Of a stretch of DNA of 64,000 nucleotides, positions 1 to 9,182 are shown one piece after another. Below the pieces are notes generated by a model. That model was not told where the DNA came from. It searched no databases and saw only the letters and a list, made by a program, of their open reading frames with translations. Made by a program: the position numbers and the translations under genes. The stretch covers positions 23,655-87,654 of the forward strand of contig WRJC01000009.1 in NCBI GenBank assembly GCA_009782405.1, read 5' to 3'. The stretch comes from Oscillospiraceae bacterium. GTDB lineage: Bacteria; Bacillota_A; Clostridia; Oscillospirales; WRJC01. Each line of letters begins with the position of its first letter. Positions within the stretch are counted from its first letter, which is position 1.

Positions 1-432
1 TTCGGCATGGCTTCCTCACCCCATTGGCGATCGGACCAAAAAGGAACGTTTTACGGGCTTGGGCTCGATACCTCAAAAGAAGACATCACGCGCTCGGTCT
101 TGGAGGGCATAGCGTTCCAGATCAGGGAAAATCTGGATATCTGCGAAATCCTGAGCGAAAAAACGGGGAGCCTGACCGTATTCGGCGGCGGGAGCCGCAG
201 CGCCGTATGGTGCCAAATCATAGCCGACATCACCGGAAAGACAATACGGGCGCTGCCCTTCCCGGACGCGGCGGCCTTGGGGGCGGCGGCGCTCGCGCTT
301 TTGGAGCGGGGCATTTCATGCTGCGGGGAAGGCGGCCGCCTGACAGAATACGCGCCCGATCCCGCAGCCTTTAAAAAATACGGGGAAATATACAAAAAAT
401 ACCGCGAAACAGAAAAGAAGCTGCTCGTTTAA
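1..432 (+). CDS. FGGY-family carbohydrate kinase, C-terminal part (5' truncated by window edge)
   Basis: The reading frame is open from base 1, so the gene starts outside the window; the ATG at 7 is internal. The visible 143 codons match the C-terminal half of FGGY sugar kinases (xylulokinase/glycerol kinase type). They include the GGGSRSAVWCQIIADITG motif, which in this family closes over ATP, and the later FPDAAALGAAALA stretch with conserved small residues. Such enzymes phosphorylate a pentose, hexose or polyol with ATP in the cytoplasm. The N-terminal FGGY substrate domain is not visible, so the sugar cannot be named. The next gene, a large glycosidase, starts 30 bases downstream, which suggests a shared sugar-degradation operon. 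Confidence 0.85.
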   Translation, partial: FGMASSPHWRSDQKGTFYGLGLDTSKEDITRSVLEGIAFQIRENLDICEILSEKTGSLTVFGGGSRSAVWCQIIADITGKTIRALPFPDAAALGAAALALLERGISCCGEGGRLTEYAPDPAAFKKYGEIYKKYRETEKKLLV

Positions 433-462
433 CAAATGAATCAAAAAAGGGGGGATGGCCAA

Positions 463-3294
463 ATGATTTTTGTGGGGGACAGAGGCCTGTATTCGAAACT
501 TTCGTGCGGGGCGGATATGTCGTTTTACGACGAAAGATACCTGAAAGGGGCCTGGCCGGAGATAAAAGAACGGCTGCGTGGCGGGGAAGACATGATATTT
601 TTATCCGCGGGCGGCATAGATTATCTAAACGAGCTTTGGATATTTGCGGCCGAGGGGAAGATAAGCAGGCTTGCCGGGATAAAAAAGCTGCCCCCGAAAT
701 TCGCTCCGATCAAATTTTTTGACGGGGCCGCGAAATATCTCTATGTGCGCCCTGCGGTCCCGTATTCGATGCACGGCATCGACGAGCAGCCGCGCATGGA
801 CATATTCCCGCTTGTCGCGGACAAGGACGAATTCGGGACCGAGCTGGGCGCGGTCGGGCTTTTTTTGAAAAATTACGACAGCTCGCTGTCGGGCGGAAAC
901 TATAAAGGCGGGTGCTGGTATGTAATAGCCGCAGAGGACGCGCTTTCGGTGGCTTCCGCGGCCGATTGGGACAAATTCTGCAAAATCGCGCTCGGATACA
1001 AAAAACATAAGTGCTTCATCGGCAGGCTCACGCCGGAATTCGCGCTATACAAGCCCGGCGAGCGCGTGCGCATAGACTGGAAGATCGAAAATACCGGGGA
1101 GGCGCTGCAGACGGCGCTGCTCGTGATTGGGGCATATGACAAAAGGGGGCGCAAAATCGCGGAGCTGGCGAATGCGGAACTCGCGCTGGGCCGCCGCGAC
1201 TCCGATGCCGGCCATTGCTATTGGTATCCAAAGGATTTGGATGGGGTATATTCGATAAAGGCCTCGCTGTTTGTCTGCGACAGGTTCGTATACGGGCTCC
1301 CGCGCGATCAAGGCGCAAAATATGCCGACGAGGCGAGCAGCTCGGTTTTGTTCGTGTCCAAAAAACGCCGCCGCCCCAAAGCGGAGGTAGACGGCAGATA
1401 TCTTGCCATAGACGGCCAAAGGGACTTTTTTGTGGGCACGCACTATTACCCGTCGAGCACCTTTTTCGAGCTTTCGTACCGGCCGCTATGCGTGGAGCGG
1501 GCTAAATCGGCGATTTCGGCGATGGCGAAAGCGGGGGTCAGGATATGCCGCCTGTGGTGCGACCCCGTGATGGACGAAACTTCGCTTCGAGGCATGGAGG
1601 CGCTCGTTGAGCTGATGGGGGAGAAGGGCATCGTGGCCGAGATCACGTTCTTTTCATCGTGGGTGCGCTGGATGGAGATAAACACGCCGGATGCGCGGGC
1701 GCGTTTCGAGGCGGCAGACATGATCGACGAGCGGCTGATCGGAATGCTCGCGAAAAATATGCCCGAGCAGCTGCTGTATGTGGCGGAAATGGCCAAACGC
1801 TGGAAGGATTTTTCAAATATCATATGGGATTTCACAAATGAGGCCTCGGTGGTGGATCCCGCCCCGGGGCAGCTGGACTATCCGTGGCTGCGCGACGGCT
1901 GCGAGGGCAAACAAGCGTCGCTTACAAACAGCGAAATTTTCGCGAAATGGGGCGACGAGGTAAAGCAAACGCTGCGAAGCCACGGCGCCATGCAGCCGGT
2001 TGTATACGGGGAGCACTGCTGGGACACCGGCTCGGAAAACTACCGCAGCACGAAAAACGGGGACATAATCGCCGACCATACCTATCGCCCGCGCGGCAAT
2101 TTGGAATATTTTGCCAATTACCAGAACGCGCAGTGCATAAACAAGCCTTTCATGATCGAGGAATTCGGCGGGGTGTGGCCCTCCAACGGCGAGCGCGCGA
2201 AGGAATACGATTTTCGCTACCACATATTTTTCGCAGCGGGCCACAGCGCGGCGATCAACTATGAATGGGGCATATCCTGGCTGTGCGACACTCTGTCGGG
2301 CGCGGCGCCGTACATGAAATTCATGGACGAGGCGCTGCCCGAAGAAATTTTTGTGTATGAGGGGCGCTATACCTACGGCAAATCGTGGCCAAACGGCTGC
2401 GTTTCGGTTTGCCCCTGGGTCGCTTCGCCCGAATACGGCGCGATATACTCCTGCATGGACTATGAATCGCCCACTACTCTCGTGATGAAGCGTTTTGCCC
2501 GCTTGGGAAAAGGGCTCGCGTATTGCCCAAAAGGGCAAAAAACCTTGCTATTGCTGCCATTCGAGACGCACGGATTTGAAAAAAACCTTGGGTATAGGCG
2601 CAAAACCGAGGGCATAAACGAAGCCTTGAAAGCGCTCTGGGAAATGGGCGCGAAATTTGACATATGGCAGGCTGACGAACTGGAAAATTTGCCAAAAGGG
2701 GCAAAGACGATAATTTGCCCAAACGAAAACGAAATGGACGAAAAAACAAAGGCGGCGCTCGAAGCTGCGGAAAAAAACGGGGCGAAGATATATTGCGGCG
2801 GCGACATGGGCTGGAGGGGCGATAGCCGCATTGAAAAAACGGCTTTTGCCCCCGCCCCCGAAAGCCGGCTGATGCACCGCGAGATCGACGGGGGCGAGGC
2901 CATTGTGATATTCAACGACGCAGCCTCGCCGCGCGAATATACGGTGGAGGGCGGCGTAAAAATGGGGATAGAAAAATACGGCCTGTTCGCAGTGCGGCAC
3001 GATCTGCTCCAAATCGCGGAATTTTGCGGGGAGCTCGGCTTTCGGGGCGAGCATATCGCCCGCTCGGATATGCAAACGGCCATCATCGCCAAAAAGGGCG
3101 AATCGCTCGGCCAAACTGACGGCCTCACGGTTTTGCCGCACGGGCCCGGCGAGATCGAATTTGCCGCGCCCTATACGCGCTGCGATGTATGCGGCGAAAA
3201 CGGGCGCGCGCTGGCGAAGATAGAACTGAAAAAAAGCGGCAGGCTATCTGTTTCCCCCGATATGGCGCGGTACGCGCTCTCGCTGCATTTGTGA
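463..3294 (+). CDS. Large clan GH-A-like glycoside hydrolase (GH5/beta-galactosidase-like), cytoplasmic
   Basis: This is a 943-residue protein without a signal peptide. A central (beta/alpha)8 glycosidase domain is suggested by DFTNE (Glu about 460), the clan GH-A acid/base position, and by IEEFGG (Glu about 567), the nucleophile position. The N-terminal ~290 residues look beta-rich. After the barrel, a region with TIICPNENEMDEKTKAALE resembles the Rossmann-like trimerisation domain of GH42-type beta-galactosidases. An in-frame ATG exists at 436, but AAGGGGGG at about 448-454 lies 7-8 bases before the ATG at 463, so 463 is preferred. It follows the FGGY kinase and probably frees an intracellular sugar for it. 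The substrate is unknown and the family assignment is by motif only. Confidence 0.7.
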   Translation: MIFVGDRGLYSKLSCGADMSFYDERYLKGAWPEIKERLRGGEDMIFLSAGGIDYLNELWIFAAEGKISRLAGIKKLPPKFAPIKFFDGAAKYLYVRPAVPYSMHGIDEQPRMDIFPLVADKDEFGTELGAVGLFLKNYDSSLSGGNYKGGCWYVIAAEDALSVASAADWDKFCKIALGYKKHKCFIGRLTPEFALYKPGERVRIDWKIENTGEALQTALLVIGAYDKRGRKIAELANAELALGRRDSDAGHCYWYPKDLDGVYSIKASLFVCDRFVYGLPRDQGAKYADEASSSVLFVSKKRRRPKAEVDGRYLAIDGQRDFFVGTHYYPSSTFFELSYRPLCVERAKSAISAMAKAGVRICRLWCDPVMDETSLRGMEALVELMGEKGIVAEITFFSSWVRWMEINTPDARARFEAADMIDERLIGMLAKNMPEQLLYVAEMAKRWKDFSNIIWDFTNEASVVDPAPGQLDYPWLRDGCEGKQASLTNSEIFAKWGDEVKQTLRSHGAMQPVVYGEHCWDTGSENYRSTKNGDIIADHTYRPRGNLEYFANYQNAQCINKPFMIEEFGGVWPSNGERAKEYDFRYHIFFAAGHSAAINYEWGISWLCDTLSGAAPYMKFMDEALPEEIFVYEGRYTYGKSWPNGCVSVCPWVASPEYGAIYSCMDYESPTTLVMKRFARLGKGLAYCPKGQKTLLLLPFETHGFEKNLGYRRKTEGINEALKALWEMGAKFDIWQADELENLPKGAKTIICPNENEMDEKTKAALEAAEKNGAKIYCGGDMGWRGDSRIEKTAFAPAPESRLMHREIDGGEAIVIFNDAASPREYTVEGGVKMGIEKYGLFAVRHDLLQIAEFCGELGFRGEHIARSDMQTAIIAKKGESLGQTDGLTVLPHGPGEIEFAAPYTRCDVCGENGRALAKIELKKSGRLSVSPDMARYALSLHL

Positions 3295-3321
3295 TAGAAT
3301 TTGGCGAAAAAAAGAAAAAAA

Positions 3322-3366
3322 CAAAAACCGCGCCGGGCGCAAAGGACCCGGCGCGGTTTTTGTTTT
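3322..3366 (+). terminator. Strong rho-independent terminator
   Basis: A perfect 16-bp stem (3322-3337 with 3347-3362) has a 9-base loop. It carries an A-tract on the left and a T-rich run (3357-3366, interrupted by one G) on the right, so it could act in both directions. It closes the kinase/glycosidase operon and insulates the phosphonate operon. Confidence 0.9.
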
Positions 3367-3382
3367 GCGCGAAATCACATAA

Positions 3383-3449
3383 ATTACGCAAACCATACAA
3401 ATCTTTTACCCTGCCTTGCTATCAGACTTTACAAAAGAAAAGGTATAAT
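3383..3449 (+). promoter_or_regulatory. Candidate phosphate-responsive promoter of the phn operon (Pho-box-like ladder plus -10)
   Basis: A perfect -10 TATAAT lies at 3444-3449, but no acceptable -35 lies 16-18 bases upstream (ATCAGA at 3421-3426). Instead there is a ladder of TAC-containing hexamers: ATTACG 3383-3388, CATACA 3394-3399, TTTACC 3405-3410 and TTTACA 3428-3433. Their TAC cores start at 3385, 3396, 3407 and 3430, so the spacings are 11, 11 and 23 bases. In Bacillus, PhoP binds TT(A/T/C)ACA-like repeats with ~11-base period upstream of weak promoters, so PhoP-type activation is inferred. The regulator itself is not in the window. Confidence 0.5.
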
Positions 3450-3504
3450 CATAGTCAGCATAGTTAAAATATTTTGTAAAATCAAAAAACAAGGAGAAGA
3501 AAAA

Positions 3505-4593
3505 ATGCAAAAACACATGATATATCGGGCAATCGCGGCAATTTTGGCAATCGCGGCAATGGTGATATGCATGGCCGGATGCAGCGAAGACGTGAAAGCT
3601 TCAAACGGCTCCGGCGACAGCGGCGCAAAAAGCGAAGACAGCGGCAAGCAGACCGCAAACACGGGCACGATAAAAGTGGTATGGTACCCAAACGAATCGT
3701 CGAACACCCATGACGATATACGCGCCGAAGTGGGCAGGCTGATCGAACGGGCGACCGGAAGAAAAGTCGAAAATGTCACCACGACAGATTACACTATCGC
3801 AATCGAATCTATCTCAAGCGGTTCGGCGGATATAGCGATGGCGATGGGCGCGGTCGGCTATATAGAAGCCAAAAACAGAAATCCGGAAATCAACGTCATG
3901 TTTGTCAACGCCGACAAAAACGGAAAGCTCGACGAGGCAAAATATTTTTCGTGGATTTGCGTCGGCAAAGCAGACGCCGATCAGTACAAAAACGGCGGCA
4001 GCTATTCCATCGACAACATAAAAGGCAAAAAAATGTCTTTTGTTTCAAACAGTTCGACATCGGGATTCAGGGTTCCCACTTCATCGATCATCGCGCATTT
4101 CGCAAGCGATGATTTGGACGAAGAAAAATTGGTTGAAGGAGGCTCGGGGATGTTCTTCGGCGAAGTGTATTTCGGCCAGTCCCATCAGGGCTCCGCCATC
4201 AACTTGATCACCGGAAACGCTGACGTCGCGGCTTTCTGCGATACGGAACTCGAACCTTACACAAAACTAAAGGAAGGCGCGGAAAATACGGTCGGCGCGG
4301 TATATGAGATAAAAGCCGGAGCGGACGCCCCGTTCGACTCGCACGCCGGAAAAGAATTTGTCGTAATCGCCTGCACACCCGTTTTCAACGGGCCCAACGT
4401 CTACAACCCCAAAAATCTGAGCCCGGACGAAATAAAGGCGATACAGGATCTGTTTACCTCGGCCGAAGTCGCCGAAAACGAAAAACTCTTTTTTGACCCG
4501 GAAGCGGAGGGCGCATTTGGATTGTATAAAAAATCATCGAGTTACGGTTATGTCGTCACCGAGGATTCGTGGTATGATCCATACCGCAAATGA
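3505..4593 (+). CDS. phnD: Phosphonate ABC transporter, substrate-binding lipoprotein PhnD
   Basis: This 362-residue lipoprotein has a basic N-terminus, a hydrophobic segment and the lipobox CMAGC (Cys26). It is followed by a low-complexity Ser/Gly/Asp linker and a periplasmic-binding fold of the PhnD type (VVWYPNESSNTHDDIRAEVG, then residues binding an anionic ligand). It captures phosphonates outside the cell for PhnC/PhnE. The start at 3505 is set by AAGGAGAA at 3491-3498 and the clean signal peptide; an upstream in-frame ATG at 3301 runs through the terminator and is rejected. It is the first gene of the phn operon, behind the Pho-box-like promoter. Confidence 0.92.
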   Translation: MQKHMIYRAIAAILAIAAMVICMAGCSEDVKASNGSGDSGAKSEDSGKQTANTGTIKVVWYPNESSNTHDDIRAEVGRLIERATGRKVENVTTTDYTIAIESISSGSADIAMAMGAVGYIEAKNRNPEINVMFVNADKNGKLDEAKYFSWICVGKADADQYKNGGSYSIDNIKGKKMSFVSNSSTSGFRVPTSSIIAHFASDDLDEEKLVEGGSGMFFGEVYFGQSHQGSAINLITGNADVAAFCDTELEPYTKLKEGAENTVGAVYEIKAGADAPFDSHAGKEFVVIACTPVFNGPNVYNPKNLSPDEIKAIQDLFTSAEVAENEKLFFDPEAEGAFGLYKKSSSYGYVVTEDSWYDPYRK

Positions 4594-4632
4594 TAAATCC
4601 AAATAGATTGAAACGGAAAAAGGTGGAAACAA

Positions 4633-5469
4633 ATGCCGATTTTAGTGTTTGATAACGTGAGCAAAAGCTATAACAATATAACAAAAGCCCTGACCGACGT
4701 CTCTTTTTCTGTTGAAGAGGGAGAATTTGTTTCCATCATCGGCCCGTCGGGCTCGGGCAAATCCACGATCCTGCGCTGCATCAACCGCCTTGTCGATGCA
4801 ACGCAGGGTTCCATAACATTCGACGGACACCTTGTTACCCCTTACGGCAAGTCCTTGAAAACTTCGGTTTTGGAGGGCAGCAGGAGCGTCCATTCAAGCC
4901 AAACCAAAACAAGCAAAAAACAGCTCCGGCAGATCCGGAAAAAAATCGGAATGATATTCCAGCATTACAACCTCGTCGAACGGCTCAGCGTGATCGAAAA
5001 TGTGCTGCATGGCCGCCTTGGACACAAATCGACGATAAGCGGCGTAATCGGGTATTATTCCGAAGAAGAAAAAGAAACAGCCTTTCAGATATTGGACAAA
5101 CTCGGCCTTGCGGAACAGGCATACAAGCGCTGCGACGAATTATCCGGGGGGCAAAAACAGCGCGTGGGCATCGCGCGCTCCATCATGCAGGAACCGAGGC
5201 TCATATTATGCGACGAGCCGATAGCATCCCTTGACCCGAGTTCGTCGAAAGTGATCATGGACCATTTGAAAAATATAAACGAAACCATGAAAATCACCTG
5301 TATATTCAATCTTCACCAGGTAGACGTCGCGATAAAATATTCCAAAAGAATCATCGGCGTGACTATGGGGCATATAGTGTATGACGGCCCTCCGGAACTG
5401 TTGACAAAATCAAAAATCTACGAAATTTACCAGTCGGAAGAAGGCGAGTTGATAACCGATGTCGGATAA
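4633..5469 (+). CDS. phnC: Phosphonate ABC transporter, ATP-binding protein PhnC
   Basis: A 278-residue ABC ATPase that powers phosphonate uptake. The Walker A motif GPSGSGKST, the signature LSGGQKQRVGIARS and the Walker B run LILCDEP are all intact. The insertion between Walker A and the Q-loop is typical of PhnC. A ribosome site AAAAAGGTGG precedes the ATG. The gene lies 39 bases after phnD and its stop overlaps the start of the first phnE by 11 bases, so translation is probably coupled. Confidence 0.95.
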   Translation: MPILVFDNVSKSYNNITKALTDVSFSVEEGEFVSIIGPSGSGKSTILRCINRLVDATQGSITFDGHLVTPYGKSLKTSVLEGSRSVHSSQTKTSKKQLRQIRKKIGMIFQHYNLVERLSVIENVLHGRLGHKSTISGVIGYYSEEEKETAFQILDKLGLAEQAYKRCDELSGGQKQRVGIARSIMQEPRLILCDEPIASLDPSSSKVIMDHLKNINETMKITCIFNLHQVDVAIKYSKRIIGVTMGHIVYDGPPELLTKSKIYEIYQSEEGELITDVG

Positions 5470-6271
5470 AGCAGCAGAAACAAAAAAACAGACATCTGTG
5501 TTCTTAAAAAGAAAACGGAGCTTCACGATAACGTTTTTATGCGTCGCCGCGCTGTTCGCGCTTTCCGTCGCCGTGACCAAATATGATGTGATCGGCGGAT
5601 TTTCGTCGGTTCCGAAAGCGGTTAAATGGATTGCGGAAAATTTGGTGCCAAATGAAAAAGCGTGGGCGCGCCTGCCCAATATACTGGCAAAATTGATCGA
5701 AACCGCGCTTGTGTCGGTCGCAGTCACGGTCTGCGCGGCTGTTTTCGCGTTCTTTTTCAGTTTGCTAGGAACGAGAACGACGAAAACCAATCCATGGATT
5801 GGCAGGACAGTTAGAATTGTCGCCGCGTTTTTCAGAAACGTCCCCGACGTCGTCTGGGCTATGCTGCTGCTTTTTTCGTTCGGCCAAAACATACTGACCG
5901 GATTTTTTGCTTTGTTTTTCGCCACTTTCGGGATGTTGACGCGCACATTCATCGAAACAATCGACGAAGTGAGCGCGTCGTGCGTCGAAGCGCTGTACGC
6001 CACGGGAGCGACGTACCTGCAGATCGTTTTTCAGGGGATCATCCCGTCGGCCATGGCTGAAATCGTATCCTGGGTATTGTTCATGATTGAAACAAATATA
6101 CGCTCCTCTACTTTGATCGGCGTGCTCACGGCCACAGGCATAGGCTATCTGTTCGACCTTTATTACAAAAGATTGGACTACGGATCGGCAAGCCTCGTGG
6201 TCATTTCCATTGTCGTATTGGTCATCGCCATCGAAATAGTATCAAATCAAATCAGAAAGGTGATTATGTAG
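5459..6271 (+). CDS. phnE: Phosphonate ABC transporter permease PhnE (first copy)
   Basis: A 270-residue integral membrane permease of the binding-protein-dependent type. Several membrane segments are visible: residues ~20-45, a paired set from ~75 onward, and a C-terminal segment ending near 265. The EAA-type cytoplasmic loop is EALYATGATYLQIVFQGIIP, where PhnC docks. The ATG overlaps the end of phnC. A second PhnE follows, and the two most likely form a heterodimeric channel. Confidence 0.93.
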   Translation: MSDKAAETKKQTSVFLKRKRSFTITFLCVAALFALSVAVTKYDVIGGFSSVPKAVKWIAENLVPNEKAWARLPNILAKLIETALVSVAVTVCAAVFAFFFSLLGTRTTKTNPWIGRTVRIVAAFFRNVPDVVWAMLLLFSFGQNILTGFFALFFATFGMLTRTFIETIDEVSASCVEALYATGATYLQIVFQGIIPSAMAEIVSWVLFMIETNIRSSTLIGVLTATGIGYLFDLYYKRLDYGSASLVVISIVVLVIAIEIVSNQIRKVIM

Positions 6272-6277
6272 CCACTT

Positions 6278-7147
6278 ATGGATGAAACAATTGTTGCAGG
6301 CCGTTTTCCTGTTTCCGTCGGCGCGCACAGGCATATAAGGAAAACCCGCGGAGGAAAGATAAAAACGGCAGCAAAGTCAAAAAGCGGAATCGCCATAAAG
6401 CTCACGGTTTTTTTCTTGGTTATGCTGACTGCATATGGATTTATGACATTCGATTACAAAAACATCGACATGGGCGAAGCCGTTTCCGGCACTCTGAAAA
6501 ATATAAAAGTCGTGTTCGGGGAACCGCATTTAAAATACAATACTTTCGCAGCTTCCATGAAACAGCTGCTCATAACTTTTTCGCTCGGCGTGCTCTCGAC
6601 TGTCTTCGGGGCGATCATAGCCTTTTTTTGCGCTTTGTTTTGCGCAAAAAATATAGCGAACCCAAAAACCGCGATCGTAATAAAAAGCATCGTCGCTTTT
6701 GTCAGGGCAGTGCCCACGATTTTGTGGGTTCTCATTTTCACCGTAGCCGCAGGGCTTGGAAGCGTAGCCGCCGTGGTGGGGCTCACTTTTCACAGCGCGG
6801 CCTATCTGATAAAAGCGTATTCGGAGTCGATAGAAGAGATGGACGCGGGAACCATCGAGGCTTTAAAAGCGAGCGGGGCGAATTTCTGGCAGATTGTGTT
6901 TCAGGCTATACTGCCTTCGTCTATAAGCTATATGACCGCTTGGACGTTTTTGCGCTTTGAGATCAATTTTACGAATGCGATCGCGGTGGGAGCGGCGGCC
7001 GGAGCCGGCGGAATCGGGTTTGATCTGTTTATGGCGGGCAGTTTCTATTTCGATTTGCGCGAGCTGGGATTTATCACATATATCGTCGTGGCCGCAGTTA
7101 TCCTGTTAGAAATAATCGCGACGAAAGTAAAAGCAAAGGTCAGGTAG
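6278..7147 (+). CDS. phnE: Phosphonate ABC transporter permease PhnE (second copy)
   Basis: A 289-residue permease homologous to the previous one. It has a basic cytoplasmic N-terminus of about 40 residues, a first membrane segment near residue 45, and the EAA loop EALKASGANFWQIVFQAILP. It starts six bases after the stop of the first phnE and has no strong ribosome site of its own (an AAAGGTGAT lies before the upstream stop), so coupled translation is likely. It pairs with the first PhnE to form the channel. Confidence 0.92.
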   Translation: MDETIVAGRFPVSVGAHRHIRKTRGGKIKTAAKSKSGIAIKLTVFFLVMLTAYGFMTFDYKNIDMGEAVSGTLKNIKVVFGEPHLKYNTFAASMKQLLITFSLGVLSTVFGAIIAFFCALFCAKNIANPKTAIVIKSIVAFVRAVPTILWVLIFTVAAGLGSVAAVVGLTFHSAAYLIKAYSESIEEMDAGTIEALKASGANFWQIVFQAILPSSISYMTAWTFLRFEINFTNAIAVGAAAGAGGIGFDLFMAGSFYFDLRELGFITYIVVAAVILLEIIATKVKAKVR

Positions 7148-7156
7148 CTGTCATTT

Positions 7157-7618
7157 ATGGATAAAAATATGGATAAAAAACGATTTACAAAGATTTTGGC
7201 GAAAGCGGATAAAAAAATAATCGCGGAATTATCCGCCGAGATTCAAAAAATATGCAGCCCGGTCATCATAAAAGAACCGGGAAAAACACTGGCCATGATC
7301 AAAATGCGCGAGCCGGTCAAAGAAAGTTTGTTTTATCTCGGCGAAGTTATCGTCTGCGAGGCGATAGTGGAAATCGAAGGCGTGAAAGGCGCCGCTGTTT
7401 TGATGGGCGACGACGCAAAAAAAACGCTCGACATGGCTATTATCGACGCGGCGGCAAATAAAGGCGTTTTTACGGGCATGGACAGACTTGCGGAACTTGA
7501 AAAAGGGCAAAATGATTTTGCCATGCGGGAAAACGCCATGCACTTAAAAACGATGGTAAATTTTCAATCTATGGATACGGAGGCGCCGGATGATCTCAAC
7601 GCTTTCAAAAAAGCATAA
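7157..7618 (+). CDS. phnG: C-P lyase core complex subunit PhnG
   Basis: A 153-residue PhnG-family protein. PhnG is part of the PhnGHIJ core that, with PhnI, couples a phosphonate to the ribose of ATP and displaces adenine. The length matches the family (~150), and the central GEVIVCEAIVEIEG and later GDDAKKTLDMAIIDAA segments are typical. It starts 9 bases after the permease and its last 29 bases overlap the start of phnH in another frame, which supports coupled translation and equal subunit amounts. Confidence 0.92.
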   Translation: MDKNMDKKRFTKILAKADKKIIAELSAEIQKICSPVIIKEPGKTLAMIKMREPVKESLFYLGEVIVCEAIVEIEGVKGAAVLMGDDAKKTLDMAIIDAAANKGVFTGMDRLAELEKGQNDFAMRENAMHLKTMVNFQSMDTEAPDDLNAFKKA

Positions 7619-8135
7619 TTTTGATATTGTATTTGACAGCCAGAAAATATTCAGGCTTATACTCGAGGCCATGTCCTATCCCGGGCGAATTGTCAGCATA
7701 AAAGAATGCGCGGACAAGCTGCACGGTGAAAATTCGCCGCTTTTGGCCGTGGCAATGACGCTTTTGGATAACGAAACGAGCTTTTGCGCAGAACAGCCGC
7801 TGTCGGATGAAATTGCCATGCTGACATCGGCGAAAGCAGCCGATCCGAAAACCGCCGATTATATTTTTGTCTGCGGCCGCGAATATTTGCCCGAGGCGAT
7901 CGAAAAGGCAAAATGCGGAACGCCCGCCGATCCGCATAAAAGCGCGACCGTTGTCGCGCAGGATACAGATTTAATGGAACTGGCAAAAGAGGCGATTGCG
8001 CTGCGCGGCGCGCAAAACCACGAATACCCGCAGGGAATTGATATAATTTCCGTTTCAAAAGCGGGGGAGCTATTGGCTTTTCCACGCCTTGCCGGCGAGT
8101 CTATGATTAAAAAACATAAAAAGGAGATGGAATAA
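7590..8135 (+). CDS. phnH: C-P lyase core complex subunit PhnH
   Basis: A 181-residue PhnH-family protein, structurally a PLP-transferase-like fold without PLP in characterised members and a dimeric core subunit of C-P lyase. The family signature near the N-terminus (RLILEAMSYPGRI) and the central LLAVAMTLLDNETSF are visible. The start lies inside phnG, preceded by CGGAGGCGCCGG. Its stop is directly followed by the phnI ATG with no gap, so PhnG, PhnH and PhnI are translationally linked. Confidence 0.92.
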   Translation: MISTLSKKHNFDIVFDSQKIFRLILEAMSYPGRIVSIKECADKLHGENSPLLAVAMTLLDNETSFCAEQPLSDEIAMLTSAKAADPKTADYIFVCGREYLPEAIEKAKCGTPADPHKSATVVAQDTDLMELAKEAIALRGAQNHEYPQGIDIISVSKAGELLAFPRLAGESMIKKHKKEME

Positions 8136-9182
8136 ATGGCGTATGTCGCGGTATCGGGCGGAAAGGAAGCTATCGAAGAGAGCATTAAACTGCTTGATTA
8201 CTATAAAAGCGGGACGGATAAAGATGTTGAAATCGAAGCGATCGAACATAAAATGTCGCTTCTCGTGGACCGCGTGATGGGCGAAGCCGGCCTGTATTCA
8301 AAAACTTACGCCGCCCTCGCGCTCAAGCAATGCGAAGGCTCAATGGAAGAAGCTGTGTTCCTGCTTCGCGCCTACCGCTCCACCCTCACCAGAAATTATT
8401 ACACAAATATAGCAAATGCCGCCGAAATGCGTGTTATCCGCCGTATTTCCGCCGCCTTCAAAGACATAGCGGGCGGGCAGATTTTGGGCGCGACTTATGA
8501 CTACACGCACAGACTGATAGATTTTGATGATCGCGGCCCGGAAAATATGCGAAATATGCTCGAATTTCCGGTCAAGGATGAAATAATCCCGTGCCCCCGC
8601 GTTTCAGATGAATTGAAAAAAGAAGGATTGATCGATTCTTTTGAAAATGACGAACAAAGCCCGAACGACGTGACCGCGCATATGCTCGAATTTCCGGCTG
8701 AAAGAAGCTCCCGGCTCCAAACGCTCGCCCGCGCGGACACGGGGTTTATTTCCGGGCTGGCGTATTCCGCCCTGCGCGGGTTCGGGCAGGTGCACCCCAC
8801 AGTCGGCGAGCTGCGCTGCGGTTATCTTGAACTTTATGTGCCGTATTTGGGAGATGAAAACGAAAGCATATATATCGGCGAAATATTGATCACCGAAGTC
8901 GAATGCTTCAATTCGGCCGACGACAAAGACAAATTAAAACTCGCGGTGGGTTACGGCGCGGTGTTCGGAAGAAACGAAACCAAAGCGATTTCCATGGCCG
9001 TGATCGACCGCGAGCTCGACAACGGCGGGCCGTATCCGGCGCAAAACGAAGAATTCGTCTTGACGCACGGCGACAGCCTGGAGATGAACGGGTTTATCTC
9101 ACATTTGAAACTGCCGCACTATGTCACTTTCCAGTCCAAACTGGACGCAGTGAGAAAAACAAGGGAGGGAAAAAGTGAATAA
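8136..9182 (+). CDS. phnI: C-P lyase subunit PhnI (ribosyltransferase/nucleosidase component)
   Basis: A 348-residue PhnI protein of normal family length. PhnI removes the base from the nucleoside triphosphate and, with PhnG, PhnH and PhnL, forms alpha-D-ribose-1-methylphosphonate-5-triphosphate. It begins MAYVAVSGGKEAI, very close to known PhnI N-termini, and carries the conserved RVMGEAGLYSKTYAALALKQ block. An AAAAGGAGATGG ribosome site sits inside the end of phnH. The last 8 bases overlap the GTG start of phnJ. Confidence 0.94.
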   Translation: MAYVAVSGGKEAIEESIKLLDYYKSGTDKDVEIEAIEHKMSLLVDRVMGEAGLYSKTYAALALKQCEGSMEEAVFLLRAYRSTLTRNYYTNIANAAEMRVIRRISAAFKDIAGGQILGATYDYTHRLIDFDDRGPENMRNMLEFPVKDEIIPCPRVSDELKKEGLIDSFENDEQSPNDVTAHMLEFPAERSSRLQTLARADTGFISGLAYSALRGFGQVHPTVGELRCGYLELYVPYLGDENESIYIGEILITEVECFNSADDKDKLKLAVGYGAVFGRNETKAISMAVIDRELDNGGPYPAQNEEFVLTHGDSLEMNGFISHLKLPHYVTFQSKLDAVRKTREGKSE

